A stretch of 64,000 nt of DNA from the NCBI RefSeq assembly GCF_002082565.1, contig NZ_CP020562.1, positions 620,001 through 684,000 of the forward strand. The letters are read 5' to 3'. Each line of letters starts with the position of its first letter. Positions within the stretch are counted from its first letter, which is position 1. The DNA is from Halomonas sp. GT (GTDB lineage Bacteria; Pseudomonadota; Gammaproteobacteria; Pseudomonadales; Halomonadaceae). The position numbers were made by a program, and so were the translations under genes. Shown piece by piece: positions 39,715 through 48,714 of the stretch. The notes beneath the pieces were generated by a model. That model did not search any database, was not told the origin of the DNA, and worked only from the letters and a program-made list of their open reading frames with translations.

Positions 39715-42700
39715 ATGGCGATATCATCAGCCGATATTCTTAAGTCGACCCAGCCTGGCGTGATGAACGGCCACTTGCTCAATGGCGTCAGGGTGAGTGC
39801 AGTTAGCTCTCAGGGCGACTGGAAAGCGTTTGCTGACACTCAAGAGGGTGTGGCGCGCATAGAAATACCAGCTGATCCGCAGGCACGTCTTGCTTTCGTT
39901 CGCCGTTGGATGGCGAAAAACCAAAAAGTGCTGAAACGTGGCGGAATGGCGGCAACGCTAGTACTGCCGCTGATGGCTCAGCAGGCGATGGCTGATGACA
40001 TGGTCGCTGTTAATGACCTGCAAGGGGTTGATGAGGTTATTCGCCAGCCTAATGGCAGCCTGACCCTGGTAATGGATAACGGCCAGCGTATTTATCTAGC
40101 GGCTGCGGATGTTGAACTTGAGGGCGGGCGCGTGGTAGTTGATATCACGGCGCTCATGGAAAAGTTGGATGCCGACAGCGGTCTGCTTGTACCGTTAAGC
40201 CAGTTGCCCAATGTGCAGACCTGGGAGCTGCTGCCCGACGGCAATGTAATGATTACCCGCGCTGATGGCTCACTATTACTAGTAGAGCGTGGCGCCGTGG
40301 TTCAACAGGGCGATCTTTTGTTGATCAGCCCGAGCAGTGCGTTGCAGCAAGGCGTGGCACAAAGCACTGACTTTGGCACACTGCTTTTTGTGCCCAGTGC
40401 GTCTTTTTCACCTAGCGTTAGTGGCAGCGAAACCACGCCAAGTAATGCAAATGCCACAAACGGTAGCGGCACCCCAGTTAGCTCTTTTGGTGATATTCCA
40501 CCCTGGCTTTACCTCGGTGGCGGGGCGTTGGCGTTAGGAGCAGCTGCAGCTGGCGGCGGCGGTGGGGGAGGTGGTGGTTCCTCAACACCGCCTGCACCAG
40601 AACCTGAACCACCTACGATCAGCGGCTATGTGATTGATGGCTATATTGCGGGTGCCACCGTTACTCGTGCCGTTAACGCTAATCAAGTGGAAACCGATAA
40701 TAGCGGTTTCTTCAGCGGCCTGCAGGGCAGTGGCATTCTGAGTGCAACGGGTGGTGTTGATATTGCCACTGGGCTGCCTTTTAACGGGGTGTTGCGAGCG
40801 CCTGAAGATGCCACGGTAATCACGCCGTTGACCACCATGATGGTTCAGCTATCTGCGCAATTTGATGTCAACGATGCTACGTCGCAAAGTGTGATTAAAA
40901 CCGCGCTGGGGCTAGATGAGCGCGTTGATTTGCTGACTACCGACCCACTGGACGATCAATCCGCTAGCGTTGAGTTGCTTGTCGCGGGTGTTAAGGTTGC
41001 TGGCTTGCTAGCGATGGCCAACAGTGCAGGCATTAGCAGTAGCGACGCGCTGTCACTTCTTGCCAACGCGCTCAATCAAGCCAATGACGCGGGTCGTGAG
41101 CTGACCAATCAGCAAATGGCTGATGCATTAGGGTTGCCTTCTATTGCCGGTCAGGTAAAGCAAGCACTAGACGCTATTGATAACGCGGGGGCAGACGTCA
41201 ACCTTGATGCTTATCGAGACGGCGACAGCAACCCACTTCGCGATGCTCAACAAGCGGTTCAAAACCCCAACAGCGATCTTTCCAATACGATTGATGTTCG
41301 CGCTGATCTTCCTTATCTCACGCTTCAAACCGCGGTTAATCTTGCGCAAAAAGGAGACTTGCCCTCTCAGTACTTGATCAACCCTGATCAGGGGTTCTCT
41401 GCGGGCACGTTGGGATTGACCGTCGCCGCTGACCGTTTAGCGCTGGTGGAGAAGATCTTAGCAGGTGATTACGATGTTGGAACGGCGCCTATCGAGCTTT
41501 CCGACATTTACACTTGGTCAATTCGCGCTAGCGTCGAAGATGTGTTGGTGACTGGCGGTTTGGAGCGCCCCGCCGTTTTAGGTGCTGAGCGCGTTACGCT
41601 AACGGACGAAACGATCCGGCCGAACCAGTTTGCAGACTTGAATACGCTGGATAACTTTGTACTTGGCAGCACGGTGGTGCCTTACACGCTTGAAGAGGCG
41701 CTGAAAACGGCAGAAATGCCCGCAAACTACACGTTAGATCCAGAAACGCCGTTTGTTAATAATGAATTAAGCCTGCGTGAAGCGGCAGAGCTTATTGATG
41801 AAACACGGCTGTTAACAGATCGCGCGCTGAACACTGGGGATGATGGTTTAACACGCGAGATGTTGTTGAACTGGACCATCCTCGATAGTTTTGACAACGT
41901 GATAGACGCTTCCAGCGCTGACCCGCAGCTTAATGAAGCCCGCCGTGTCAGCGTTACAGAAGCCGTCATTACGCCAGAGCAATTTAAGCAGCTCGATGCG
42001 CTGAGCAATTTCGAGCTAGGTGCCACAGAAGTAGGCTATACGCTTGCACAAGCCCTCGATGCAACACCGCTGGCCAGCAACTACATCATTGATCTCGATG
42101 CTCCCCTTAATGTTGGTACCGTGACCGTCGCACAAGCAGCTTCAGCCTTTGCCGATGTTTCGCGGGTTTTGGAAGGTGCCAACAATCAACCGCCACTGAC
42201 GCTATTTCAGTGGGCCGTGAGTGATAGTGCGAGTGCCATTATTGCGGATATCAACGATGGCCACGTCGCTGGCGCTAACCCCATCACTATTAGTGATCGT
42301 GCGATAACCGTTGATGAGTTTGATCAGCTTAATACGCTGGATAACTTCCAGCTAGGCGATACCGTTGTAGGCTACACCTTGGCACAAGCAATCGCTGCTG
42401 ACGTGCTTGCCGATAACTACGAAATCGCCCAACAACCGCCCTTTAATGCGGGCAGTGTTAGCGTGTTGGAAGCAGAAGATACGCTCGCGACCGTAGAAAA
42501 CATTCTGGCGAATGCGCTGAACCCAGAAACGCCCAATGTCGGCCAGCTCTTCAACTGGACAGTGCTTGATACGGTTGACGCTATTTTGAAGGCAGGTGAT
42601 GTTGCCCATTTACTGCGTGCCAATGCCGTCAACGTTAGCGATGGTGTGATTACCTTGGCGCAGTATGAAGCCCTAACAGGACTTCAGAGCAATTACGTAC

Positions 42701-45700
42701 GCACCGGAGAAACCGTCGAGTACACGTTGTCGGAAGCCATTGAAGCTGAAGATGCTGGCTCGTTGCTCACCAATTATGCGATTAATTCTGAGGCCAGCCG
42801 TCAGGGTGGCGAGCTCACCGTGGCAAACGCGCGGGAACAGTACCTCCAGATCGATGCGTTAGTAGAAAACGCTGAAAACAGTGAGGAGCTGCGCGAAGAT
42901 TTGCCATTTAGCTGGGTAGTGGTCGATAACGCCAACACTATCATTGGCGATATTGTCGAAGATCACGTGATGCTTGCGGACCAAGTGCGTGTCGCCAATG
43001 CGGGAATTAATCAATCCCAGTACGAACGCTTGGCCATGTTAGATAACTTTGAACTGGCTGCCACGGTTGTTCGCTACACCTTAGAAGGTGCTATCAGTAC
43101 AGACATTGAACTGGCGGATAACTATCAAATTGCACCAGAAGTTTACAGCCCAGGAGAGCTCAGCGTTGCTGGTGCTAGTTCTGAGCTTGCCCGTGTTGAA
43201 GACATTATCAGCGGTGCCAATAACGCCGATGGGCTAGACGCTGGTGAGCTGTTTGATTGGGTGATTAATGATACTGCTGAGGCAGTTTTAGCCGTTGAGC
43301 AAGGTGCATTGCATATCGCTCTTGCTGATGAACTTCGTGTCACCGACCAAACGATTACCATTGGTGAATACAATGCGCTGCTAGCAATTGAAAGCAATAA
43401 CGCTGGGTATCAGCGCGGCGACGAACAGGTGGAGTACACGCTAGCGCAGGCGTTTAGCGTCGGTATCGACGATGTTGTGGCTAATTACATTATTAGTACT
43501 GGCGCGTTATTTGCCCCACAACCATTAACCGTACAGTCTGCTATTAATGATCTGGCCGCTGTGCGCCAACTGCTAGATAGCGCCGAAAACGCGCCCAATC
43601 TTAGCAATGTTTATACCTGGAGCGTGCTTGATGGCTATGCCAATATCCAGGCACAGTTAAGGGCTAACCTTCCAGATGGGTTGCAGCTTGCGGATACGAT
43701 TCAAGTCACTAACCCCACCTTAACCGCAGCCCAATATGAGCGTTTGGATACAACGCTGAACAACTTTAGCTTAGGTGATACGACCGCAGTAACCTATGCC
43801 GATATTAGCGATGCGCTGCGTGCCGAAGAGGCCGATCTACTCGCACCAGCAGGACGTTTTAGCCTGCTAGATGATACAACAGCCCTGGTAGAGACCTTAA
43901 CCGTCGCGGAATCCGCCGACACCTTGGCAAACATCCGCACCGTATTGGAAGCGGCGAATGGTCTCGAAAATAACAATGAAACCGTTCAAACCCTGTTTGA
44001 CTGGACGGTAAGCGACACGGCTGACAACGTTATTCGTGCGATCAATCAAGGCCACGTAACGCTGGCTGGTAATATCGCGATTTCGGATGATCAAATCACC
44101 TACGCGCACTATCAGTCGTTGACGACCCTAGGTAACTATCAGTATGCCGATGACCCCATTGAAGTACTGTATACCTTAGAAGAAGCATTAGAGATCATTG
44201 ACGAAGAGGGTGTAGAAAGTCTCAATAAAGATCCAAGCGATAACAGTGTGGGTTATCGTATTGCTGATGAAGAGCTGTCCGTGGGTACCTTCACCGTTGC
44301 TGACGTTAAACCGTTGGTGGATAAAGCGCTATCTGCACTGGCAAATGCCAATGGGCCCACGCCAGCAGTAAATGCACTACTGAAATGGACGGTTGTTGAT
44401 ACGGCAGCTGCCTTGCTAGAGGCTCAGACTGGCACCAAATTCCCGTTGCATATCACTGGCGCAGAGCAGGTATCAGTTAATAACGACATTCTAGCGATTG
44501 CTGATTTACAGCGTTTACAACGGCTAGATAATTTTGAGCTTGGCGATACGCCAGTGCGATTTATCTTAACCAGTAACTTAACGCTGAATCAGATTGAAAG
44601 CATTGCCAATAGCTATGAAATCACCCCAAACAGTGGTGAGCTACCCAATTTCTCACTTGCTACGGTTGCTGATGCACAAGCCCGATATCAGTCGGTTCAG
44701 GCAATTGTTGATGGTGCGCTAAACAGCCGCGATGTCAGTGTGGAAGTGCTGCAAACGTGGAGTATTACCGGGGCTCTGGCGGATAATTTATTAGCGGCGA
44801 GTGATGAAGCGTGGGTAACGGGCGCTACTACTATCAGCTTGGAGTTGGGAGCTGATGAGCTTCTGAGCGCCGAGCAGTACGAGGCGTTTGTCGCGCTAGG
44901 CAATGTGACGCTCGATAGCGTGGAAGTGGGTTACTCCTTACAAGAAGCGGTTGCCGTAATAAATGCCGGAGAGGTATTGCCTGCCAGCACCGATGAGCGT
45001 CCGGGTAGTTACCAAGTGCTGGCTGACCAGCTTTTTGATGCCTCTTCGTTAACCGTCGTGGAAGGTGAGCAGCTGCTACCCACCGTCGCCTCCATTATGG
45101 CAGATGCCAACAATGCCGCTGAGCTGGATCGCGAAACGCTGCTGGACTGGGTGGTGGAAGATAGTGTTCAGCAGCTCATGGACGCTATCGATAGTGACGT
45201 GCTATTAGCGGCGAGCAGTGTGCGCGTTAATACGGATGAGATCAGTTATCAAGATTTTGAAGTGCTCAGCGAGCTAAAGAACTTTGATCAAACAGGGCTG
45301 ACGGTGTCTTACCCCCTAGCGGATCTGGTGCAGCGCTTTATCAGCGGGGGAAGCATCCCTGAAAACTACTCGCTGGAGACCGATCAAAGCGCATTTTTCG
45401 ATGCTGGATTGTTGAATGTTCGCGCGGCTGAGGAGTTGTTTGATACCGCCAGTACACTGCTGGACGGCGCGGTAAATAACGACGTGCCTCTCTCCTCGCT
45501 AACCTCATGGGTAGTGCAGGATACCTACAGCAATATCTACACCCTCAATGTCGCAGGCAATGGTGGGGTTCCGGCTGACTTTCTAGTCGATGATGCCGCA
45601 AGCATTGTCGTCATTGATGACCCGCTCAACAGTGACGATGAGCAGGATCTGAATATTGCCTTTACGGTCAATGGCTACGAGCATCAGCCCGGTGCTGGAG

Positions 45701-46173
45701 TCGGTGGAAGCGTCGATCAACTTGCCCAAACCTTTACGGTGGAGGGTCAGCCTGGTGGCGAGGTGATGAGTATCACCGACTTCCGCGTCGGTGATGTGCC
45801 AGGTGCTGACGAGTTACGCGTTGACCTGACCGCCGATGAGTTTGCAGCACTGCGCGGTGAGGGGACTGGGCTTGTGATCAGCGATGAGGTGCAAGCGTTA
45901 GACGTTAATGACGCCTTCGCCGTGTTCACGACCGCTGAATTTGAAAGCGGTGTTGATTGGCTTGATCAACTTGGCCTGGAAACCGGTGACGTAGTGTATC
46001 TCTTAGCCGGTGATGGCAGTACGCCAGACATCGCCGATGATGCGCTACTGCAGCGTGTTGAAGCACTTTCAAACAGCGCGTTTGATACTGACACGCTAGC
46101 GTCGTTCGAGACTATTAATCTTGGCGATTTTGACGGCGTTAACTGGAATACCAACTACAACACGATTGCCTGA
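39715..46173 (+). CDS. Giant repetitive surface/biofilm-type protein (BapA-like N-terminus, 115-residue repeats)
   Basis: A 2152-residue acidic protein, probably cell-surface. The ATG at 39715 has GGAGA upstream. Approximate order: an unrecognised start (1-70); a basic stretch plus hydrophobic segment ending AQQAMADD (70-95); a beta-rich part like the BapA/LapF prefix, VIRQPNGSLTLVMDNGQRI (100-230); a hydrophobic segment and nine-glycine run (265-290); a domain beginning GYVIDGYIAGATVTR and ending VITPLTTMMVQL, as in large adhesins (300-400); and a helical segment. About twelve divergent repeats follow (532-1962), built on LDNFxLGxTxVxYTLxxA...NYxI...W-V-x-DT. An acidic C-terminus (1963-2152) could carry a type I secretion signal. 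There are no RTX nonapeptides, no cysteine-rich region, and no transporter gene nearby. Role in adhesion or biofilm is inferred. Confidence 0.8.
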   Translation: MAISSADILKSTQPGVMNGHLLNGVRVSAVSSQGDWKAFADTQEGVARIEIPADPQARLAFVRRWMAKNQKVLKRGGMAATLVLPLMAQQAMADDMVAVNDLQGVDEVIRQPNGSLTLVMDNGQRIYLAAADVELEGGRVVVDITALMEKLDADSGLLVPLSQLPNVQTWELLPDGNVMITRADGSLLLVERGAVVQQGDLLLISPSSALQQGVAQSTDFGTLLFVPSASFSPSVSGSETTPSNANATNGSGTPVSSFGDIPPWLYLGGGALALGAAAAGGGGGGGGGSSTPPAPEPEPPTISGYVIDGYIAGATVTRAVNANQVETDNSGFFSGLQGSGILSATGGVDIATGLPFNGVLRAPEDATVITPLTTMMVQLSAQFDVNDATSQSVIKTALGLDERVDLLTTDPLDDQSASVELLVAGVKVAGLLAMANSAGISSSDALSLLANALNQANDAGRELTNQQMADALGLPSIAGQVKQALDAIDNAGADVNLDAYRDGDSNPLRDAQQAVQNPNSDLSNTIDVRADLPYLTLQTAVNLAQKGDLPSQYLINPDQGFSAGTLGLTVAADRLALVEKILAGDYDVGTAPIELSDIYTWSIRASVEDVLVTGGLERPAVLGAERVTLTDETIRPNQFADLNTLDNFVLGSTVVPYTLEEALKTAEMPANYTLDPETPFVNNELSLREAAELIDETRLLTDRALNTGDDGLTREMLLNWTILDSFDNVIDASSADPQLNEARRVSVTEAVITPEQFKQLDALSNFELGATEVGYTLAQALDATPLASNYIIDLDAPLNVGTVTVAQAASAFADVSRVLEGANNQPPLTLFQWAVSDSASAIIADINDGHVAGANPITISDRAITVDEFDQLNTLDNFQLGDTVVGYTLAQAIAADVLADNYEIAQQPPFNAGSVSVLEAEDTLATVENILANALNPETPNVGQLFNWTVLDTVDAILKAGDVAHLLRANAVNVSDGVITLAQYEALTGLQSNYVRTGETVEYTLSEAIEAEDAGSLLTNYAINSEASRQGGELTVANAREQYLQIDALVENAENSEELREDLPFSWVVVDNANTIIGDIVEDHVMLADQVRVANAGINQSQYERLAMLDNFELAATVVRYTLEGAISTDIELADNYQIAPEVYSPGELSVAGASSELARVEDIISGANNADGLDAGELFDWVINDTAEAVLAVEQGALHIALADELRVTDQTITIGEYNALLAIESNNAGYQRGDEQVEYTLAQAFSVGIDDVVANYIISTGALFAPQPLTVQSAINDLAAVRQLLDSAENAPNLSNVYTWSVLDGYANIQAQLRANLPDGLQLADTIQVTNPTLTAAQYERLDTTLNNFSLGDTTAVTYADISDALRAEEADLLAPAGRFSLLDDTTALVETLTVAESADTLANIRTVLEAANGLENNNETVQTLFDWTVSDTADNVIRAINQGHVTLAGNIAISDDQITYAHYQSLTTLGNYQYADDPIEVLYTLEEALEIIDEEGVESLNKDPSDNSVGYRIADEELSVGTFTVADVKPLVDKALSALANANGPTPAVNALLKWTVVDTAAALLEAQTGTKFPLHITGAEQVSVNNDILAIADLQRLQRLDNFELGDTPVRFILTSNLTLNQIESIANSYEITPNSGELPNFSLATVADAQARYQSVQAIVDGALNSRDVSVEVLQTWSITGALADNLLAASDEAWVTGATTISLELGADELLSAEQYEAFVALGNVTLDSVEVGYSLQEAVAVINAGEVLPASTDERPGSYQVLADQLFDASSLTVVEGEQLLPTVASIMADANNAAELDRETLLDWVVEDSVQQLMDAIDSDVLLAASSVRVNTDEISYQDFEVLSELKNFDQTGLTVSYPLADLVQRFISGGSIPENYSLETDQSAFFDAGLLNVRAAEELFDTASTLLDGAVNNDVPLSSLTSWVVQDTYSNIYTLNVAGNGGVPADFLVDDAASIVVIDDPLNSDDEQDLNIAFTVNGYEHQPGAGVGGSVDQLAQTFTVEGQPGGEVMSITDFRVGDVPGADELRVDLTADEFAALRGEGTGLVISDEVQALDVNDAFAVFTTAEFESGVDWLDQLGLETGDVVYLLAGDGSTPDIADDALLQRVEALSNSAFDTDTLASFETINLGDFDGVNWNTNYNTIA
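41308..45600 (+). repeat. About twelve tandem protein-level repeats of 110-130 residues
   Basis: Units are recognised by the recurring order YTLxxA, NYxI, LxVxxA, a helix ending in L..ANN, then LFxWxVxDTA, a GHV-like turn, IxVxDxxIT, QYxxL and LDNFxLG. The first unit lacks the leading LDNF and the last lacks the closing QY element. DNA identity between units is low, so this is an old expansion, not a recent one. Confidence 0.8.
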
Positions 46174-46274
46174 TGACGATGTGAAGGCGGTGCTGGTCAG
46201 CCTGGCTGCTACTGTTTTTACAGGTGAACGTAGTCATTTATAGCCAGTAGTTTGTAAAATTGTTTTACGTAAAA

Positions 46275-46305
46275 AGAAAGCGTTAGCCAAGCGTTAGCGC
46301 TTTCT
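46275..46305 (+). terminator. Terminator after the giant gene
   Basis: AGAAAGCGTTA pairs with TAGCGCTTTCT (11 bp, one G-T wobble) around a 9-nt loop, followed by CGCTTTTCT. Confidence 0.65.
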
Positions 46306-46367
46306 CGCTTTTCTATGGTCAGCCGTTTTATAGTGCAATCGTCAACGTAGAACCAAACGGTACGTCC

Positions 46368-47135
46368 ATGGTCCAGTTTGAGCTGCATAACCGTAATTTA
46401 GCCCCCGAGCAGGTGTCACACTCACACGATTTTCACCAGTTAATTCTGGCGACATGCGGCGTGACGGAACTTGCTATGGAAGGGCAGAGCGAGCGCGTCA
46501 CGGCACGCCGTGGCTGCTTGATTCCGTCGTCTCGACACCATGAGTATCAAGGCGATGGCAGTAACCGCACGCTGGTGTTGGACATTCCTGTTAAGCACTT
46601 GGCGGTGTTGGAAAAAGGCAGTGAAATCGAGCGGCTATTTGATAAGCCACGTTTTTTCACCGTACCTCCTGCGCTGAATCAACTGACCCATGCTTTGACG
46701 CACCAGTTGGAACAGTGCCCCGCGCTGCAAAATGAAATTGCCGTGCTGCTGCTTCGAGCGCTGTATATGTACCTTCAAGATGAGCCGAAGCAAGTTGCTG
46801 ATCAGATTGGTGTTCGCTGTATCAGCGAACGGCTTGACCTGGAAAGGCTGGATGCGTGGCTGGATCAGCACTTAGCGGACGATATTCGGGTTGAGCAATT
46901 AGCCGCATTATGTGCGCTAAGCCCGGGGCATTTTCATGCCTGCTTTCGTGACCTAACCGGTGTGACACCCTTAGCATATGTTCAGCGCAGACGGCTTGAA
47001 CACGCCCGCACGTTGGTTCGGCACAGCGCACTAAGCCTGGGCCACATTGCCATGCTGGTTGGCTTCCGTGACCAAGGAAGCTTTTCTCGCGCCTATCGGC
47101 GCTACTTTGAGATTGCCCCCTCCTCAGACCGTTAG
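46368..47135 (+). CDS. AraC-family transcriptional regulator
   Basis: A 255-residue regulator with an N-terminal cupin-like sensing domain (VSHSHDFHQLILATCG and a GCLIPSSRHHEYQ strand pair) and a C-terminal double helix-turn-helix domain from about residue 160 (VEQLAALCALSPGHFHACFRDLTGVTPLAYV, then LGHIAMLVGFRDQGSFSRAYRRYF). The ribosome-binding site is weak. It is the first gene of the catabolic island, directly upstream of the RidA/cyclodeaminase/TRAP genes and reading the same way. A direct-repeat site in front of ridA is a likely target. Its inducer is unknown. Confidence 0.92.
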   Translation: MVQFELHNRNLAPEQVSHSHDFHQLILATCGVTELAMEGQSERVTARRGCLIPSSRHHEYQGDGSNRTLVLDIPVKHLAVLEKGSEIERLFDKPRFFTVPPALNQLTHALTHQLEQCPALQNEIAVLLLRALYMYLQDEPKQVADQIGVRCISERLDLERLDAWLDQHLADDIRVEQLAALCALSPGHFHACFRDLTGVTPLAYVQRRRLEHARTLVRHSALSLGHIAMLVGFRDQGSFSRAYRRYFEIAPSSDR

Positions 47136-47174
47136 CTTGGCATACAGAAATCATCGCTCGACGAGTTTCAACAC

Positions 47175-47205
47175 TTACGGGCAAATTTGCCAGAGTTTCG
47201 GGCAA
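47175..47205 (+). promoter_or_regulatory. Candidate AraC-type operator before ridA
   Basis: Two direct repeats, TTACGGGCAA (47175-47184) and TTTCGGGCAA (47196-47205), start 21 bp apart, two helical turns, as is usual for AraC-family half-sites. The first overlaps a perfect palindrome GGCAAATTTGCC (47180-47191). The site is 60 bp before the ridA start. Confidence 0.55.
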
Positions 47206-47265
47206 GCACGTCACTCATCATCATCGTAGTCTCAAGAGGAACCTCATCTTCCTTGGAGAGACACC

Positions 47266-47622
47266 ATGAGCGTTACCTATCAAGACAGCAATGCCCGCAT
47301 GAGCCAAGTCGCGATTCACAACGGCACCGTTTATCTCGCTGGCCAAGTGCCCAGTGATGCAACGGCTGATATGCGTGGCCAGACGGAGCAGGTGCTTGCG
47401 CGCATTGATCAACTGTTAGCTCAGGCAGGCACCTCGAAAGAGCAGCTTATCTCGGCGCAAATTTGGGTCACCAGCATGGCCGAGTTTGACCAAATGAATG
47501 CTGCTTGGGATGCCTGGGTAGTGCCTGGCCGCCCGCCAGTTCGCGCTGCGGTTGAAGCTAAGCTTGCTAAGCCGGAATGGAAAGTAGAAATCATGGTTGT
47601 TGCTGCGCTGCCGGAGGCTTGA
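47266..47622 (+). CDS. RidA-family (YjgF/YER057c/UK114) imine deaminase
   Basis: A 118-residue member of the Rid family; RidA proteins hydrolyse reactive enamine/imine intermediates released by PLP enzymes. Visible are NGTVYLAGQVPSDATADMRGQ, the mid-protein SAQIWVTSMAEFDQMNAAWD, and GRPPVRAAVEAKLA with the substrate-carboxylate arginine, ending KVEIMVVAAL. GGAGAG precedes the ATG. It sits one base before the cyclodeaminase-family gene, which may generate such imines. Confidence 0.93.
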   Translation: MSVTYQDSNARMSQVAIHNGTVYLAGQVPSDATADMRGQTEQVLARIDQLLAQAGTSKEQLISAQIWVTSMAEFDQMNAAWDAWVVPGRPPVRAAVEAKLAKPEWKVEIMVVAALPEA

Positions 47623-47623
47623 T

Positions 47624-48559
47624 ATGCGGGTTGTGTCTGCGGCGGAAGTGGAGCGCTATCTAACCTGGGAAGGTTTGATTAAGCGGCTACATACCACCTT
47701 TGTGAACGGCGTTGAATCTCCGCCACGCCATCATCACGCGATGCATCGCCCCGACGGTGAAGCCACCATGCTGCTGATGCCTGCCTGGGAGCCAGCAGGC
47801 TATATCGGCGTCAAAATGGTCAACGTTTTTCCTCAGAATGCCCAGCACAATATTCCTGCTATTTCAGGGCTGTATTTGCTTAGTGAAGGTAAGCATGGCC
47901 AGCCACTGGCCTGCATTGATGGCAGCGAACTAACGCGCCGCCGCACAGCGGCGGCCTCTGCCTTGGCGGCACAAGCACTAGCCAATGAGACAGCTGAAAC
48001 GCTATTGGTGGTAGGGACTGGCAAGTTGGCCCCTATGGTCATTGAGGCCCACGCCAGCATTCGACCAATCAAACGCGTGTTGGTGTGGGGTAGAAACCCT
48101 GAAAAGGCTTCTGCTATCGCCGAGGCCTATGCGGATCGGTTTGACACCCAGGTTGTTAGCGATCTGCAAGAAGCGGTTGTGCAGGCGGATATTGTCAGCT
48201 GCGTCACGCTCTCCACAGAGCCTTTAATTAAAGGTGAGTGGTTAACACCGGGCACGCATGTTGACCTAATTGGTGCCTTCCGCCCCCAAATGCGCGAAAC
48301 CGATGCTGAGTGTCTGCGTCGATCTGCCGTATTTGTGGATACCTACGCAGGGGCTAAGGGTGAAGCTGGCGATATTCTTCAGGCAATCGAGGAAGGTGCG
48401 TTCCGTTTCGAAGATATTAAGGCAGAGCTTACTGAGGTGCTTGCGGGAACTAAGCCTGGTCGGCGCTCTGCAGAGGCCATCACGCTGTTTAAGTCAGTTG
48501 GCGCATCGCTTGAAGACTTAGCGGCTGCCATTGAAGTGTGGGAGGCCATTAACCAGTAG
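47624..48559 (+). CDS. Ornithine cyclodeaminase/mu-crystallin family enzyme
   Basis: A 311-residue NAD(P)-dependent enzyme of the OCD/mu-crystallin family, whose members include ornithine cyclodeaminase, ketimine reductases and alanine dehydrogenases. The ATG at 47624 has GGAGG seven bases upstream and is preferred to the frame start at 47597. Visible are PRHHHAMHRPDGEATMLLMP, the conserved VGVKMVNVFP-like GVKMVNVFPQN, the TAAASALAAQAL segment, Rossmann motif LLVVGTGKLAPMVIEAH and CVTLSTEPLIKGEWL. Substrate cannot be assigned. It follows ridA and precedes the TRAP genes. Confidence 0.9.
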   Translation: MRVVSAAEVERYLTWEGLIKRLHTTFVNGVESPPRHHHAMHRPDGEATMLLMPAWEPAGYIGVKMVNVFPQNAQHNIPAISGLYLLSEGKHGQPLACIDGSELTRRRTAAASALAAQALANETAETLLVVGTGKLAPMVIEAHASIRPIKRVLVWGRNPEKASAIAEAYADRFDTQVVSDLQEAVVQADIVSCVTLSTEPLIKGEWLTPGTHVDLIGAFRPQMRETDAECLRRSAVFVDTYAGAKGEAGDILQAIEEGAFRFEDIKAELTEVLAGTKPGRRSAEAITLFKSVGASLEDLAAAIEVWEAINQ

Positions 48560-48606
48560 CTAACAGCCAGTAACTAACAGAGAGCCGAGTAGCTAACAGG
48601 GAGCCG
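48555..48606 (+). repeat. Three imperfect short repeats at the cyclodeaminase stop codon
   Basis: AGTAGCTAACAGCC (48555-48568), AGTAACTAACAGAGAGCCG (48569-48587) and AGTAGCTAACAGGGAGCCG (48588-48606). The first contains the stop codon TAG of the preceding gene. Confidence 0.85.
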
Positions 48607-48714
48607 TCACGTTCGCCTTCTACGGCTTTAACAATAACGATAATAAAACGATCGCTTACGAGTGGAAACGCCAGTCATAACGCAAACCAGCTAATAACCA
48701 AAACGAGGTAAGTT

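Noticed and set aside
39715..46173. RTX toxin or calcium-binding adhesin
   Set aside because: No GGxGxDxUx nonapeptide runs are found; the repeats are long and helical in pattern.
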